Source: Locusta migratoria
Taxonomy: Eukaryota > Arthropoda > Insecta > Orthoptera > Acrididae
DNA length: 64,000 bases
Reading direction: 5' to 3'
Assembly: GCA_026315105.1 (NCBI GenBank)
Contig: CM048744.1
Location: 366,937,159 to 367,001,158 of the forward strand
Every line of letters begins with the position of its first letter. Within the stretch, counting starts at the first letter, position 1. The notes beneath the pieces are model-generated. The model ran no database searches, was not told where the DNA came from, and saw only the letters and a list, made by a program, of their open reading frames with translations. Shown in pieces: positions 54,300 through 64,000 of the stretch. Made by a program: the position numbers and the translations under genes.

Positions 54300-54346
54300 A
54301 TTCAGTAGTTTCGAGAATACATTATTCTCTTCTTCAGAACCTGCAA
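54300..54346 (-). ncRNA. Hammerhead ribozyme, PLE 5 5' end
   Basis: Minus strand: CTGAAGA (54331-54337), stem GAGAATA/TATTCTC, GAAAC (54308-54312), TACT. Core intact; stem I is weak. Confidence 0.65.
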
Positions 54347-55340
54347 CAGACAATAAGTACAGTTAACAACATCGTAGATATATGGTATAAAATATTAAGT
54401 TACAAACATGACATCTGTTGATTGTCATTAAATAACTTTGAAATATTTATTGATCAAAAAGTGTGGGAAAAATATATATAATACAGGCATTAATTGCATG
54501 GTGAATATGAAAGTAATGATCTCAAATAATCGTCTTTACAACTGACTGAGTGGTTGAAACTATGATAGCATTTCAGATAACTGAACTAAATGCTTGTTGT
54601 ATGGTGAAAAACATTTATAAATTATTCAAACAACAAGCAGACACAAAGTACACAGTGAATATGAAATAAGTAATCCTCATAAGAACGGTTGTAAAGTATC
54701 TGATAGATTTGCAGAGTAATATATAACTAATAAATGTCATGTTTAAGGTTAATGTTCCTTTAATTAAATCTCGCCTGTAACAATATTTTGAAGGTTTCAA
54801 ACCCATACTGCTCACGAAATGTTACAGCTACCGGCAGCCTTTGCGATTTGTTCATTTCCTCAAAAATCTAAAACCTGCTTACGTTTGTAATTTTCTTTTG
54901 CAATTGACAGGACAGCCATTTTATCTCATTTGCGTCACCATAGTATAAGCCACGTACTAATCCAGTTCATTTTATTCATCTGAGAGGTACACTTTTCTAT
55001 TATTATTGTTCGTTTACGCAAGGTATTTCAACACTATTTGTTAGTCAGCATATTTTTACAATTGACCTTTGTAATATTTGCTTCCCTCGAACTTCTCACC
55101 CTCTTTTTATCCAAATATTCCATTTATTGACATCGTTATAAATTCAATGGGCATTGTTCCAATAGCTAGTGGGTTACGAACCACTAAAAGTTCCACGGCG
55201 CATGCGCCACCCGTCCTGGTATGCACGCTCCTTGCTTCAAATCAGTAAGTGTGAATGTCTGCAGATGCGCTCACGCATCCTTCATTCTAAACCACATTCC
55301 CTAGATCATAGGGCTGTAAAATTCCTGTGATATGCAAGTA
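54347..55340. other. Unassigned stretch
   Basis: AT-rich, no recognised feature. Confidence 0.5.
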
Positions 55341-55560
55341 TAGTTAGTGACAGTTTTATTCTGATTTGTCTTTCGCAATAGGCTTGCTATGACGCATATT
55401 TCAGGCATAACGATTATGAATTTTAATTTATGATGTCACATTGTCTATAGGTATACATGTGTTTCTGAAGAAGACGTGTTTATATCTGTCGAAACCGTAG
55501 TCAAAAGTGTATTAAACATCTATTATTGCAACTGGTTGGCTGCTTATTAATTTGCTAATG
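55341..55560 (+). mobile_element. Solitary PLE terminal repeat (putative)
   Basis: Contains an intact hammerhead core (55461-55508) in the setting typical of PLE ends, with no nearby PLE coding sequence. Borders are estimates. Confidence 0.45.
55461..55508 (+). ncRNA. Hammerhead ribozyme
   Basis: CTGAAGA (55465-55471), short stem GAC/GTC, GAAAC (55491-55495), loop CGTA and cleavage triplet GTC (55500-55502). TTT before the core pairs with AAA after the cut. Core intact. Confidence 0.7.
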
Positions 55561-56546
55561 TAGAATGCTTACAGCACAAGGTGCCTTGACTTTAGTATTA
55601 TCAATGTATAGTTAAGTATTACACCATACCAAATTTCAACTAAAAATATAGTCACCTATAAATACCACACAAGTACAAGGATTACTGTTAAGCAGGTGAC
55701 TAGGAACCCAAGTGTATTAAAACCTATTATAATGAAACTGTCTAACGTTCATGCAAAGAAAATTATAAAAAAAATGGGAGATAGGAGTTGTAAGGGGGGG
55801 GGGAATAAAAGGGGAAAAGGTTGGATTGTGTACCACTATAAATATAGTTCCGAATATGACTAGTGGAATAAGGGCTCGACAGTAATATTATTATAGGGTT
55901 ATACTATTGCGGGTTGCTGAGGAACGGTGCTGTAAAGTGTAAAAATGTATATGGTCACTTAATTGTATTGTAAGTCAATCGTAACGCTCTGTAATGGAAT
56001 AATATCCATGTCTGTCATAAAACACTGTAAAAGAATAATATTCAGGTTCGTCAGGATTTAAAACAGTAACGGGGGTGTGGCAAAGGGAAGGAGGGCAAGA
56101 GGAGGGAAGATATGAAGGGGGGAGGGAGTTGAACATCTACGAATATATCTTTAAAACCATAACTAATTACACAAGTACATAGTAATAAAAATAACTCTAT
56201 GGTTTAATTGTGATAAGGTATCATGGAGCCTGTCAACAGGGTGTAAGTCTAATAGTCACTTGGGATCAGGGCAATGTTATGGGAATAACGAGGACAGTGG
56301 ACAACAACCAATAATCAAACGGTATCGCTCCTACACATTCGCACACGAAAAGAGAAACTAACTATATATTCACATCTCTCAACATCAACCAAAGTCTACT
56401 AACCCCATATGAACGGTAAAATTACATAAAGGAAACGGTTACAAGTCATAGAGCTAATGGTGTGGCTCTACTTGTATTCTATCAACATCAATTAAAGAGT
56501 CTAACCGTCTGAAACGTACAAATGTATGCCAAGAATCATCTACAAA
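55561..56546. other. Unassigned stretch
   Basis: AT-rich with short G-runs (55793-55802 and near 56070-56130); nothing recognised. Confidence 0.5.
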
Positions 56547-56555
56547 ACATAGTGG

Positions 56556-56872
56556 GTAAGGTAAAACAGTCAACAAAGCGAAGATTGGTTTGAACACCAC
56601 AGTCCTTTACTAGGCATAGTCCTGTTTGGAGGTGGTATGTAGTTGCCTTCCTCCGACCTTCGAACTGACTTACTCAGCCAGTTGTAGGGGGACCTAAAGA
56701 TTAACGTAGGTTCCGAACCACGGCGCTACTCAGTATTTATCACATGAGCAATACTGACAGAGGTGAAAGAAGTGGAAAGTGACAGATAAAATCCTAGGAC
56801 ATAGTGGGGATCGACCCCACGACCTTTGGATTCATAGGCTGGCACTCTACCACTGTGCAACCGAGGCGCATT
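56556..56872 (-). mobile_element. SINE-D
   Basis: Complete reverse copy: tail at left (AACAGTCAACAAAG, GATTGGTTTGAACACCACAG), core CCGAACCACGGCGCTACTCA, B-box (reverse) GGGGATCGACCCCACGACC and head ACCACTGTGCAACCGAGGCG. TSD ACATAGTGG at 56547-56555 and 56873-56881. Confidence 0.92.
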
Positions 56873-56881
56873 ACATAGTGG

Positions 56882-57808
56882 TTATGTATAGGCCATTATA
56901 GCCATTATAGCACACTAGTGCATATGACAGTTTGCACACGGCTGAATACCGCCGCAGACCCAAAATGTAGTTGCAAATATCCAAAAGATAAAATAGAACC
57001 ATGTATTTAGTACAGTGACAGGGTGTAGAATAGATTTGTCATCACATAGTAGTGTACACTACTAATGGAACAATATGTGCCCTATGAACCGAATAGAATA
57101 AAAACAAACATACAATGAGACCAGTCACCGGATGTTGGATTAAAGGTCAACGAAATCTGACCATATGTAGGGACTACAAGTACACAGTGAAAGTGAAAGG
57201 TAAGGACAAAGTTAAGGTACAATGAATCAAGTGAGTAAAAGACTCGACACAATGAAAAGACAGCGTACAGACCAGAGACAAAGACAAGCACCAAAGTCAA
57301 AAGCAGATTCGGCAGAGTTTCATACGCCATGTTAGATCCAGTAGTTGGTTAACTGTGTATGTATATTACACGTATCCGTAGAAAATCTACAAGTAAGAAT
57401 TGTGACCATATACATCTCATTATAAACAGCGTTACGAAAATTAAATAGATGAGTCAGAGCCTAGAAACTAAGTACTGTGACACCAAAAAGCAGTACTAAA
57501 CAAATAAATACATACACGTGGCATAAGGAAAACCATGAGGCTGAATTGGAATATCACGCGAATCTACATTGTATTGCTACGCCAATTGTTAATAAAATCT
57601 AACGCAACTTTACATAACCTGTACGTGAAGAACACAAGTGTTTACATCCTAAAGTGGCATACGAAAAGTTATCGAACAAGTATTCAGTTAAGAACAGATA
57701 AGGTTTTATGCTACACTGCCGTACATAGCATCGAACGCTATTCTAAGTTGGTAGCGGAAAATATGTCAAATGAGTGCTCTAAAATACAACTATGTATTGG
57801 AACCAGTG
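56882..57808. other. Unassigned stretch
   Basis: Open frames 57082-57330 (minus) and 57535-57933 (plus) have no motif; the latter runs into a SINE. Confidence 0.45.
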
Positions 57809-57814
57809 AAGATG

Positions 57815-58338
57815 AAAGCCGGGGCGGAGTGACCGAGCGAATTGATGCGCTATGTTCCGATGCGCGAGGCCGTTCCCCAACGGGGGTTCGAATCCTCCAT
57901 TGGGCATGGATGTTTGTGTTGCCTTTAGTATAAGGTAGTTTATAAGTGCGTCTCGGTTGCACAGTGGTAGAGTGCCAGACTATAAATCCGAAGGTCGCGG
58001 GTTCAATCCCCGCCAGGTCCTAGGATTTTTACCTGTCACTTTCCACTTCTTTCACCTCTGGCAGTATTGCTCATGTGAAAAATACCGAGTAGCACCGTGG
58101 TTCGGAACCCACGTTAAACTGTAGGTCCCCCTATAACTGGCTGGGTAAGTCAGTTCGAAGGTCGGAGGAAGGCAACGGCATACCACCTCCAAACAGGACC
58201 ATGCCTAGTAAAGCACTGTGGTGTTCAAACCAATCTTCGGATTGCTGACTGCTTTACCTTTTTTTAGTTTGTAAGTTTAGGGACTGATGACCCCGCTGTT
58301 AAGTTCCATAAGCTTAACAAACATTTGAACATTTTTTT
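57815..58338 (+). mobile_element. SINE-A/B chimera split by SINE-D
   Basis: Head GCCGGGGCGGAGTGACCGAG, GGGGGTTCGAATCCTCCATT, GGGCATGGATGTTTGTGTTG, then interrupted at 57946. The body resumes at 58265 (TTTGTAAGTTTAGGGACTGA) to ACAAACATTTGAACATT. Possible 6-bp TSD AAGATG (57809-57814 and 58339-58344). Confidence 0.8.
57947..58264 (+). mobile_element. SINE-D
   Basis: Best-preserved plus copy: TGCGTCTCGGTTGCACAGTG head, B-box GCGGGTTCAATCCCCGCC, core ACCGTGGTTCGGAACCCACG, tail AATCTTCGGATTGCTGACTG, CTTTACC and a T-run. It lies between TAGTTTATAAG and TAGTTTGTAAG, which are naturally adjacent repeats of the host SINE, so the TSD is ambiguous. Confidence 0.9.
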
Positions 58339-58344
58339 AAGATG

Positions 58345-58878
58345 TCAGTTCACCTTTACGAAACCATGCTGTAATGCATACTAACCTTCCATTGCGTATA
58401 TTTCTGTAAACATTTAACGAAATAAAGTGGTAACTCAGTCCATCATACTTATGGTGAGAAATCATGAAATCCAATGGAATCCGATCGGAAGAAAATTAGA
58501 GTAAAAACACTTAAGTATCAACCTATCACTTCAAGATGTAGCCGACAACTGTCATACCAACCAGGTGGCAAACTCAGGCAAAGATGGAAGCGACGTTGTT
58601 GTCAAAAATGTGAGTCAGTATCTGTAGTAAAATTGAAGCACTTGTACTAAATATTGTTACCACAAAACAGATCGTCAGGAATGTTAAATGTTACAGGGTG
58701 GAGTGAAGGACTTATGGCAGGAACAGGGTGTTTCCATGTGTAGGTGCGGTCTGATCTGATTGTTAATTAGCAAATAAAGGTGAAAGGAATAAACATTATA
58801 CCTGGAGTGGAAATCTTAACAGCAAGGAAATGAAACAAGACATGATCTGAGCAGTGGAAATTCTCCGTAGTATACAAA
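58345..58878. other. Probable PLE 3 3' UTR or unassigned
   Basis: Lies downstream of the PLE 3 coding end on the minus strand. No hammerhead or other landmark found. Confidence 0.35.
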
Positions 58879-60235
58879 TTAATTACATATAAAATTTCGA
58901 AAGCAATCGAAGAAAGATTTATTTTTAGATTCAGTTTGTTCGTTCAGTAAGTTACAAGGTTCTTTTTGTGCATGGATATATACCTCCAAATCTTCCAACT
59001 GATCCGATGTTCCTCCCTCATCCACAAAGTGCAAGCCCTTAAGATTGTCTACAGTACTTGTGAAGTTGTGTTTCGCCTCTTTTAGGTGTTGTTTGAAGGT
59101 GGAATATTTAATAGTGTAGAGTGACACATGCTCCTTGTATCTCTCTCTGAATGTCCTACCAGTTTTTCCTATGTAAAATGAGTCACAGTTGTCACATGTT
59201 ATTTTGTATACACCTGATCTCTGCAGAGGGTCAAAATGTTCTATTGGGTGTGTTAGCTTAGTAGATAGTGTGTTATTGTTACAGAACCCTTTATTTATTT
59301 CAACTTTTCGGAAGATCTTTGCTAAGTTGTTAGATAGTGGTCCTATATAACTCATGCTGGTGAAAGTTTTTGTTTACTTTTGTAGCTTGTCAGTGACATC
59401 TCGTTCAGTAGGTCAGATTTCTTTCTAAGAATTTTTGAATATATCTTGTCTATGAGTTCTGGTTGGAATCTATTATTGACTGCTATATTTTTAAGGGTAT
59501 GTACTTCACGATTTCTTTCGTCTTCTTCTACAGGGATTTTTGTTAATCTGCTGACAGTAATATGGAAAAAGGAAGTTGTCAGGGTGAGCTGAGGAATATG
59601 GGATAACTGCATCAATTGTTGGTTTCCTGTAGATGATTTTCCTCACTATGATTTTACTCACTATTTGTTAATGTGATATCTAGAAAGTTAATCCTATTCT
59701 TCTGTTCTGTTTCATATGTGAACTGGATCTTATGATTCATTCTGCTGAATGTCTCAAAGTTCTTCTATAATTACTATTGTCGTCTCTAAATAGTAACACA
59801 GTACCATCTACATATCCATAATAATACCCGATCAATGCAGCAAGTACCTGGTGTTGATTAAAAAGATGGTTAATAAATATGTCTGCCAATGTGCCTGAGA
59901 GGCAATAACTCATCGTTAGTCCATCCTGTTGCGTGAAAAACTCAGCCTTAAAGGAAAAATAGTTATCTGATAATACAAGTTCTAAACGTTTTAAAAAGAT
60001 CGTCAGTCTCACCTATGCACATACATCTACGTTTAATAAAATTGTTCTTTACCAAATAATTACTTCATTTACAAGAACATTTGTATACAGATTTACTAAA
60101 TCCAAAGATGTCGACTTGTAGTGGTTTGGTATTTGTATATCATTGATTTTATCAACAAGGTCATAAGTATTTTTGACTGTGACCTGTCTCTCAGAATCAT
60201 AGTTACTAACGAAAATGTTAATTAAATGACTATAT
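58879..60235 (-). pseudogene. Penelope-like element (PLE 3), RT to GIY-YIG
   Basis: Reading leftward: LDLVNLYTNVLVNEVI (first palm region); SDNYFSFKAEFFTQQDG; GTLADIFINHLFNQ; YYGYVDGTVLLF, where the catalytic YVDD is YVDG; then a thumb part with FHITVSRLTKIPVEEDERN; the linker MSYIGPLSNNLAKIF; the GIY-YIG nuclease VYKITCDNCDSFYIGKTGRT with FRERYKEH; and EDLEVYIHAQKEPCNLLNEQ to the stop at 58879. Stops or frameshifts lie near 60180, 59737, 59640 and 59352. The 5' end abuts the 3' end of PLE 4, so it is truncated there. Confidence 0.88.
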
Positions 60236-62430
60236 ACACTTTATATGTGTTCCACAATAATATTTATTTTGTTGAGAAGTAGCTTTTGGCTTCTTAGGCC
60301 ATCTTCAGATTATCCACGTCCCACCAGCTGCTGTGTTTCGAGTACAAAGATTTTACAAAGATAATTGTCAGTCATAGACTATATAGCCTTTAAGTATTTT
60401 ATAAATAGAGATGTCCAACCAATTAAAACAAAACTGTAACTAAGAAATAACGATACATTAATTTTCAACAAATAATCTGAACAAACAATGGCCCAATGAG
60501 TGTCCTAGTAAGTACAATTGTATATTAAATTAACTTATATATACGAACAAAAGTAGGAGGGGAACAGGTGAGTGTGGAAGACATAAAAAATGAAATGTTG
60601 GTGGGGAACAATTACATAAGTTTTGAGTATGTGAATATGGAATAAAGGACCATATTGAAGTATTAGCCTGTATTAAAATTCCCTCGTTTTCACGAAAATG
60701 GTGTGAGTAACACAAGGAAGGAAAAACATTGTTATGTGGGTGATAGACATTACACAGTTTCAACTAGCATGGTGGCAGAATTATACATAACAGCTGTTTA
60801 ATAATGGTGAATACTGAAATTAGTTCTGATAATTTAGGATTAGGTTTGTTTTCTGAGCTTGGTGTTTGTTTATAGAGAGAATTTCAAGTAATGTTAGCTT
60901 TCTGCCTTTATTTGCTCTGTGGACAACATGACATATAATGTCAAAGGCATGGCATTCATTTAAGGCATGTTCTGCAAAGGTGGAATCTCTCTTTTTTTAA
61001 TCTCCATCTCCTCTCATGTTCAGCCAGTCTAGTAGTTATAGCCCTACCTGACTGATCTACATATACTTTGCCACAAAGATTGCAAGAGATCCTATACATG
61101 GCTCTTCTATCCAAAAGTGGAATCTTGTCTTTGCTATTGAAGGGCAAGTTGGCAATAATATTTCTATTATTATTTTATGTTTTACCAACATATAACATTG
61201 TGGCCCATTTTTTGTTTGTGTTATTGGGTATCTTCTGACGAGGGTACAAAAGTAGAATTATCCTAATTATCCTCTGTCTCTTTTTTTTAGAAAGTATGTT
61301 GTCAGTCAGGGTAGGGCTATAACCATTGTTGAATGCAATTCCTTTTATTATTTCCAGTTCATTTTCGAAATCTGTCTTGGTCTGAGGTATAGATAATAGA
61401 TGATTCACTATGCTGTGGAAGGCTGCATGTTTATGTGTTGCTGGATGCTGAGAATTGGCAGGTATTGCTGTGTCTGTGGAGGTTGATTTTCTGGGTATTT
61501 TAAATAAATGATTTTTTTGACTGATGTCTATGGTCAGGTCCAAGTAGTTAATCGAGTCTCCTCCAACCTTCTTTGTGAATTTAATTTTAATGTGTTGTGA
61601 ATTTAAGTTTCGGAAGAACTTGTCTAATTGTCTGTTTGTACCTGTCCACAAGCACAGTACATCATCCACATACCTAGTGTATTATAGAGCTTAGGGCTCT
61701 TTATCTAAAAATGTATGTTCAAAATTATCCATAAACATTGCTGCTAGTAAAGGACTCAGAGGGAACACCATTGCTAACCCATATAACTGTTTGTATAAGT
61801 TCTGTTGAAACACAATAATTTTGCTTCAAGCAAGTTTCTATTGCAAATCTTATATCATCAATCTCAAGCGGGTTTATTCTACTTTTGTACAACCATTCTG
61901 TTAACACTTTCATAGCTTCTCCAACTGGAATGTTGGAAAACAGGCTGCTCACGCCGAAAGAAACCAGCTTGGCACTAGGTGGGATGTCTACATCTTTTAA
62001 TTTTCCTACTAACGCAACAGCATTATCTGTGCCAAATTTTGGTTCAAATTTGGTTTTTTCTTTGATGACTGAATCTAACTCTTTTGTAAACTTATGACAA
62101 GAGGCTGAAATTGCAGATACTACAGGTCTTATTGGAATGCCTTCTTTGAAAAGTTTGGTCAATCGATACAGTCTAGGAGCTATTGGATTTATATTTGTTA
62201 AATATTTTACATCAGTGTCTACTGACAAGTATTAATCAATTCTTTACTTCCAGAGCGAATTTTATAGTGGGATCATTTGGTAACTGGGGAAATTCTACAG
62301 GGTTGAGAAATGCAAACACTTCCATTAAGGTCTGTAGTATCTGCAATTTCAGCCCCTCGTGAGAAGTTAGCAAAAGCGTTAGTTAGATTCAGTCATAAAA
62401 TAAAAAACCAAATTTAAACCAAAATTTTGC
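60236..62430 (-). pseudogene. Penelope-like element (PLE 4), nearly full protein remnant
   Basis: Reading leftward from 62430: VEFPQLPNDPTIKFALEV; LYRLTKLFKEGIPIRPVVS; LVSFGVSSLFSNIPVGEA (first catalytic Asp of SFDV is Gly); YVDDVLCLWTG (catalytic YVDD intact at 61661-61672); GDSINYLDLTID; a KSTSTDTAIPAN and HKHAAFHSIVNHLL segment; IKGIAFNNGYSPTL; MLYVGKT; the GIY-YIG nuclease YRISCNLCGKVYVDQSGR and RLAEHERRW; and, after a frameshift near 60950, LTLLEILSINKHQAQKTNL. The 3' part to 60236 is untranslated, with a decayed hammerhead. A different PLE lineage from PLE 3. Confidence 0.88.
60268..60313 (-). ncRNA. Decayed hammerhead at PLE 4 3' end
   Basis: Minus strand: CTGAAGA, stem GGCCTAAGAAGCC, then AAAA in place of GAAA, GCTACTT. 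Position near the 3' end fits the other PLEs, but the GAAA core base is lost. Confidence 0.5.
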
Positions 62431-62434
62431 ATAC

Positions 62435-64000
62435 ATAATGCTCTTGCAAGAAGAAATCGAAGAAATGTATGAGGAGATAGAAGAAATTATTCAGACAGTT
62501 CAGTGAAACGAAAACTTGATTGCGATGCGGGACTCGAACTCGGTAGTAGGAAAGGTAAGAGAAGGAATTGTAATAGGTGAACATTGAGAAACATAATGAA
62601 AGAGGAGATGGCCTGGTAGAATTTTGTGCAGTGCACAAATTTACACCACAAAAACTTAATTTAATCATCATGAAATATGGTTTTTTTACGTGAGAGAGAC
62701 CAGGAGACACTGGAAGAAAGCAGATTGACTTTATATTGCTAAGGTATAGGTTTAGAAACCAGGTTTTAAACTGTAAGACATATCCATGAGCAGACATTGA
62801 CTCTGACCCCAATTCATTGGCTATAAACTCTAGATTAAAACTTAAGAAATTGAAAAACGGTAGAAAAATTAGGAGACGGAACCTCATACACTGAACGAAC
62901 CAGAGGTTGTTAAGAGTTTCAGACGGAGCATTAGGGAAGAGTTGCCGAAATGCTGGAAAGTAATACAAGAAGAATGGGTAGCTCTCAGAGAATGCGAAGA
63001 CTACAGAGCATCATATAGGCAGAAGGACAAGACCTAATAGAAATCCCTGGATAACACAATAGATACTGAAGTTCTCTGATGAAAGGGAAAAATATAAAAA
63101 TAAAGTAAGTAAAGCAGGCACAACGGAGTACAGACGTCTGAAAAATGAGGTTGTCAGGAAGTGCAGACTCTGTAAGCAGGAATGGCTAAAGGACAAATGC
63201 AGAACCGTAGAAGAATGTATAACTAGGGGAAAGATAGATACCACCTACAAAAAACTAAAAGAGACATTTGGAGACAAGAAAAGCAGCGGTACGAATATCA
63301 AGATCTCAATGGGAAAACCAGTCCTCAGCAAAGAAGGGAAACCTGAAAGTTGAAAAGAATATATAGAGGGCCTAAACAAAGGAAATAAAATTCAAGGAGT
63401 ATTCTAGAAATGAAAGACGAAGGAGAGGTAGATGAGGTGGAGGATGCGATACTGCAAGAAGAACTTGACAGAGCACTGAAAGATTTGTATCGAAACAAGG
63501 CCTCTGAAATAGATTACAATCCATCTGAACTGCTGATATCATTAGGAGATCCAGTAATGAAGAAATTATTCCACCTTGTGCAGGAAATGTATGAGACAGG
63601 GAAAATACCCCCCACCCCCGCCCCGACTTTAAAAAAATAGTAATCCTAATTCCAAAGAAAGCAAGAGCAGACACATGTGAAAATTACAGAACTATCGCTC
63701 AAATAAGTCGTGGTTGCAAAATAGTAATACGAAATATTTACAGAGGAATGGAAAAAGCTCGTGGAATCCAACCTCGGGGAAGATCAGTTTGGATTTAGGA
63801 GAAATGTAGGAACTGTAGAGGCAATACTGTCATTACGACTTATAATATAGGTTAAGAAAAGGCAAACCTACGTTTTTAGCATTTCTAGATCTGAAAAAAG
63901 GTTTTGGTAACGTTGACTGGAACAAATACTTTTGCGGATTCTGAAGGCAGCACGGGTAAAATATAGGGAGCGAAGAGCTACATTCAACTTGGACAAAAAA
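62435..64000 (+). pseudogene. RTE-type LINE, endonuclease end to RT, cut by window edge
   Basis: The order is: DGLVEFCAVHKFTPQKL; GDTGRKQIDFILLRYRFRNQ and CKTYP, the end of an APE-type endonuclease (the usual SDH motif reads SDPN here); a linker with DEREKYKNKVSKAGTTEYRR, EWLKDKCRTVEE and KLKETFGDKKSSG; IPKKARADTCENYRTIA; then GEDQFGFRRNVGTVEAILSL and the start of the RT palm. Several stops and frameshifts. It is the upstream complement of the copy at 27180-28470 and runs off the right edge. Confidence 0.85.

Larger units (their letters stand above)
53380..54346 (-). mobile_element. Putative PLE 5 remnant bounded by hammerhead-like ends
   Basis: On the minus strand a hammerhead core at 54300-54346 lies just upstream of a 98-codon frame (53972-54268), the arrangement of a PLE 5' end. 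A second, degenerate hammerhead-like end (GATGCATAGTCCACT, GAAACCAGTC) lies at 53405-53445. No reverse transcriptase is found between them. The two ends differ in sequence, so they may belong to two elements. Confidence 0.45.

Noticed and set aside
2176..58338. True tRNA genes at B-box matches
   Set aside because: Each B-box sits in a repeated unit with a SINE body, tail and usually TSDs, and acceptor stems do not pair. I treat them as SINE heads.
62414..62968. 184-codon minus-strand frame
   Set aside because: It is antisense to the RTE endonuclease and linker remnant, whose plus-strand motifs are clear.

Overview
This window looks like intergenic DNA from a large, repeat-rich insect genome, most probably an orthopteran such as a locust or grasshopper. 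The reasons are the dense mixture of tRNA-derived SINEs, RTE- and CR1-type LINEs, Penelope-like elements (PLEs), mariner/Tc1, hAT and Harbinger remnants, and Ty3/gypsy elements. I see no intact cellular gene. The only trace of a host gene is an intronless, stop-containing copy of the single-stranded-DNA-binding protein gene Ssdp/SSBP at 26542-27085. The species assignment is inference; the element families are read from motifs.

Layout. 1-12 kb: Tc1 and mariner remnants, an RTE fragment, many SINEs with clear target-site duplications (TSDs), a hAT transposase remnant broken by an A34 tract, a hairpin insertion carrying two hammerhead-ribozyme cores (7519-7861), and a CR1-like LINE 3' half. 12.9-14.3 kb: a GC-richer block of strongly diverged tandem repeats. 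18.7-19.7 kb: a 1-kb foldback insertion. 20-26 kb: mostly unassigned DNA with short tandem repeats. 26.5-29.6 kb: the Ssdp retrocopy, an RTE LINE and another foldback. 30.8-39.5 kb: two LTR retrotransposons, one reduced to gag and one a nearly complete gypsy-type gag-pol element with a few lesions. 40-43.5 kb: a MITE and a four-layer nest of insertions. 44-48.5 kb: two PLEs, then a CR1-like LINE interrupted by a double-ended mariner derivative. 51.6-52.8 kb: a SINE split by a Harbinger derivative. 53-62.4 kb: PLE pieces, including two different PLE lineages lying head to tail. 62.4-64 kb: an RTE LINE running off the right edge.

How the parts relate. All autonomous machinery here is broken. 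LINE, PLE and LTR reverse transcriptases and mariner, hAT and Harbinger transposases survive only as remnants, while small non-autonomous elements were still jumping recently enough to keep 9-15 bp TSDs. SINE families are mosaics: different tRNA-like heads share the same bodies and tails. PLE ends repeatedly carry a hammerhead core (CUGANGA, stem, GAAA, cleavage triplet). Three separate insertions share one PLE-type foldback architecture with inverted ribozyme-bearing arms. The SINE labels A to H are my own working names for this window.
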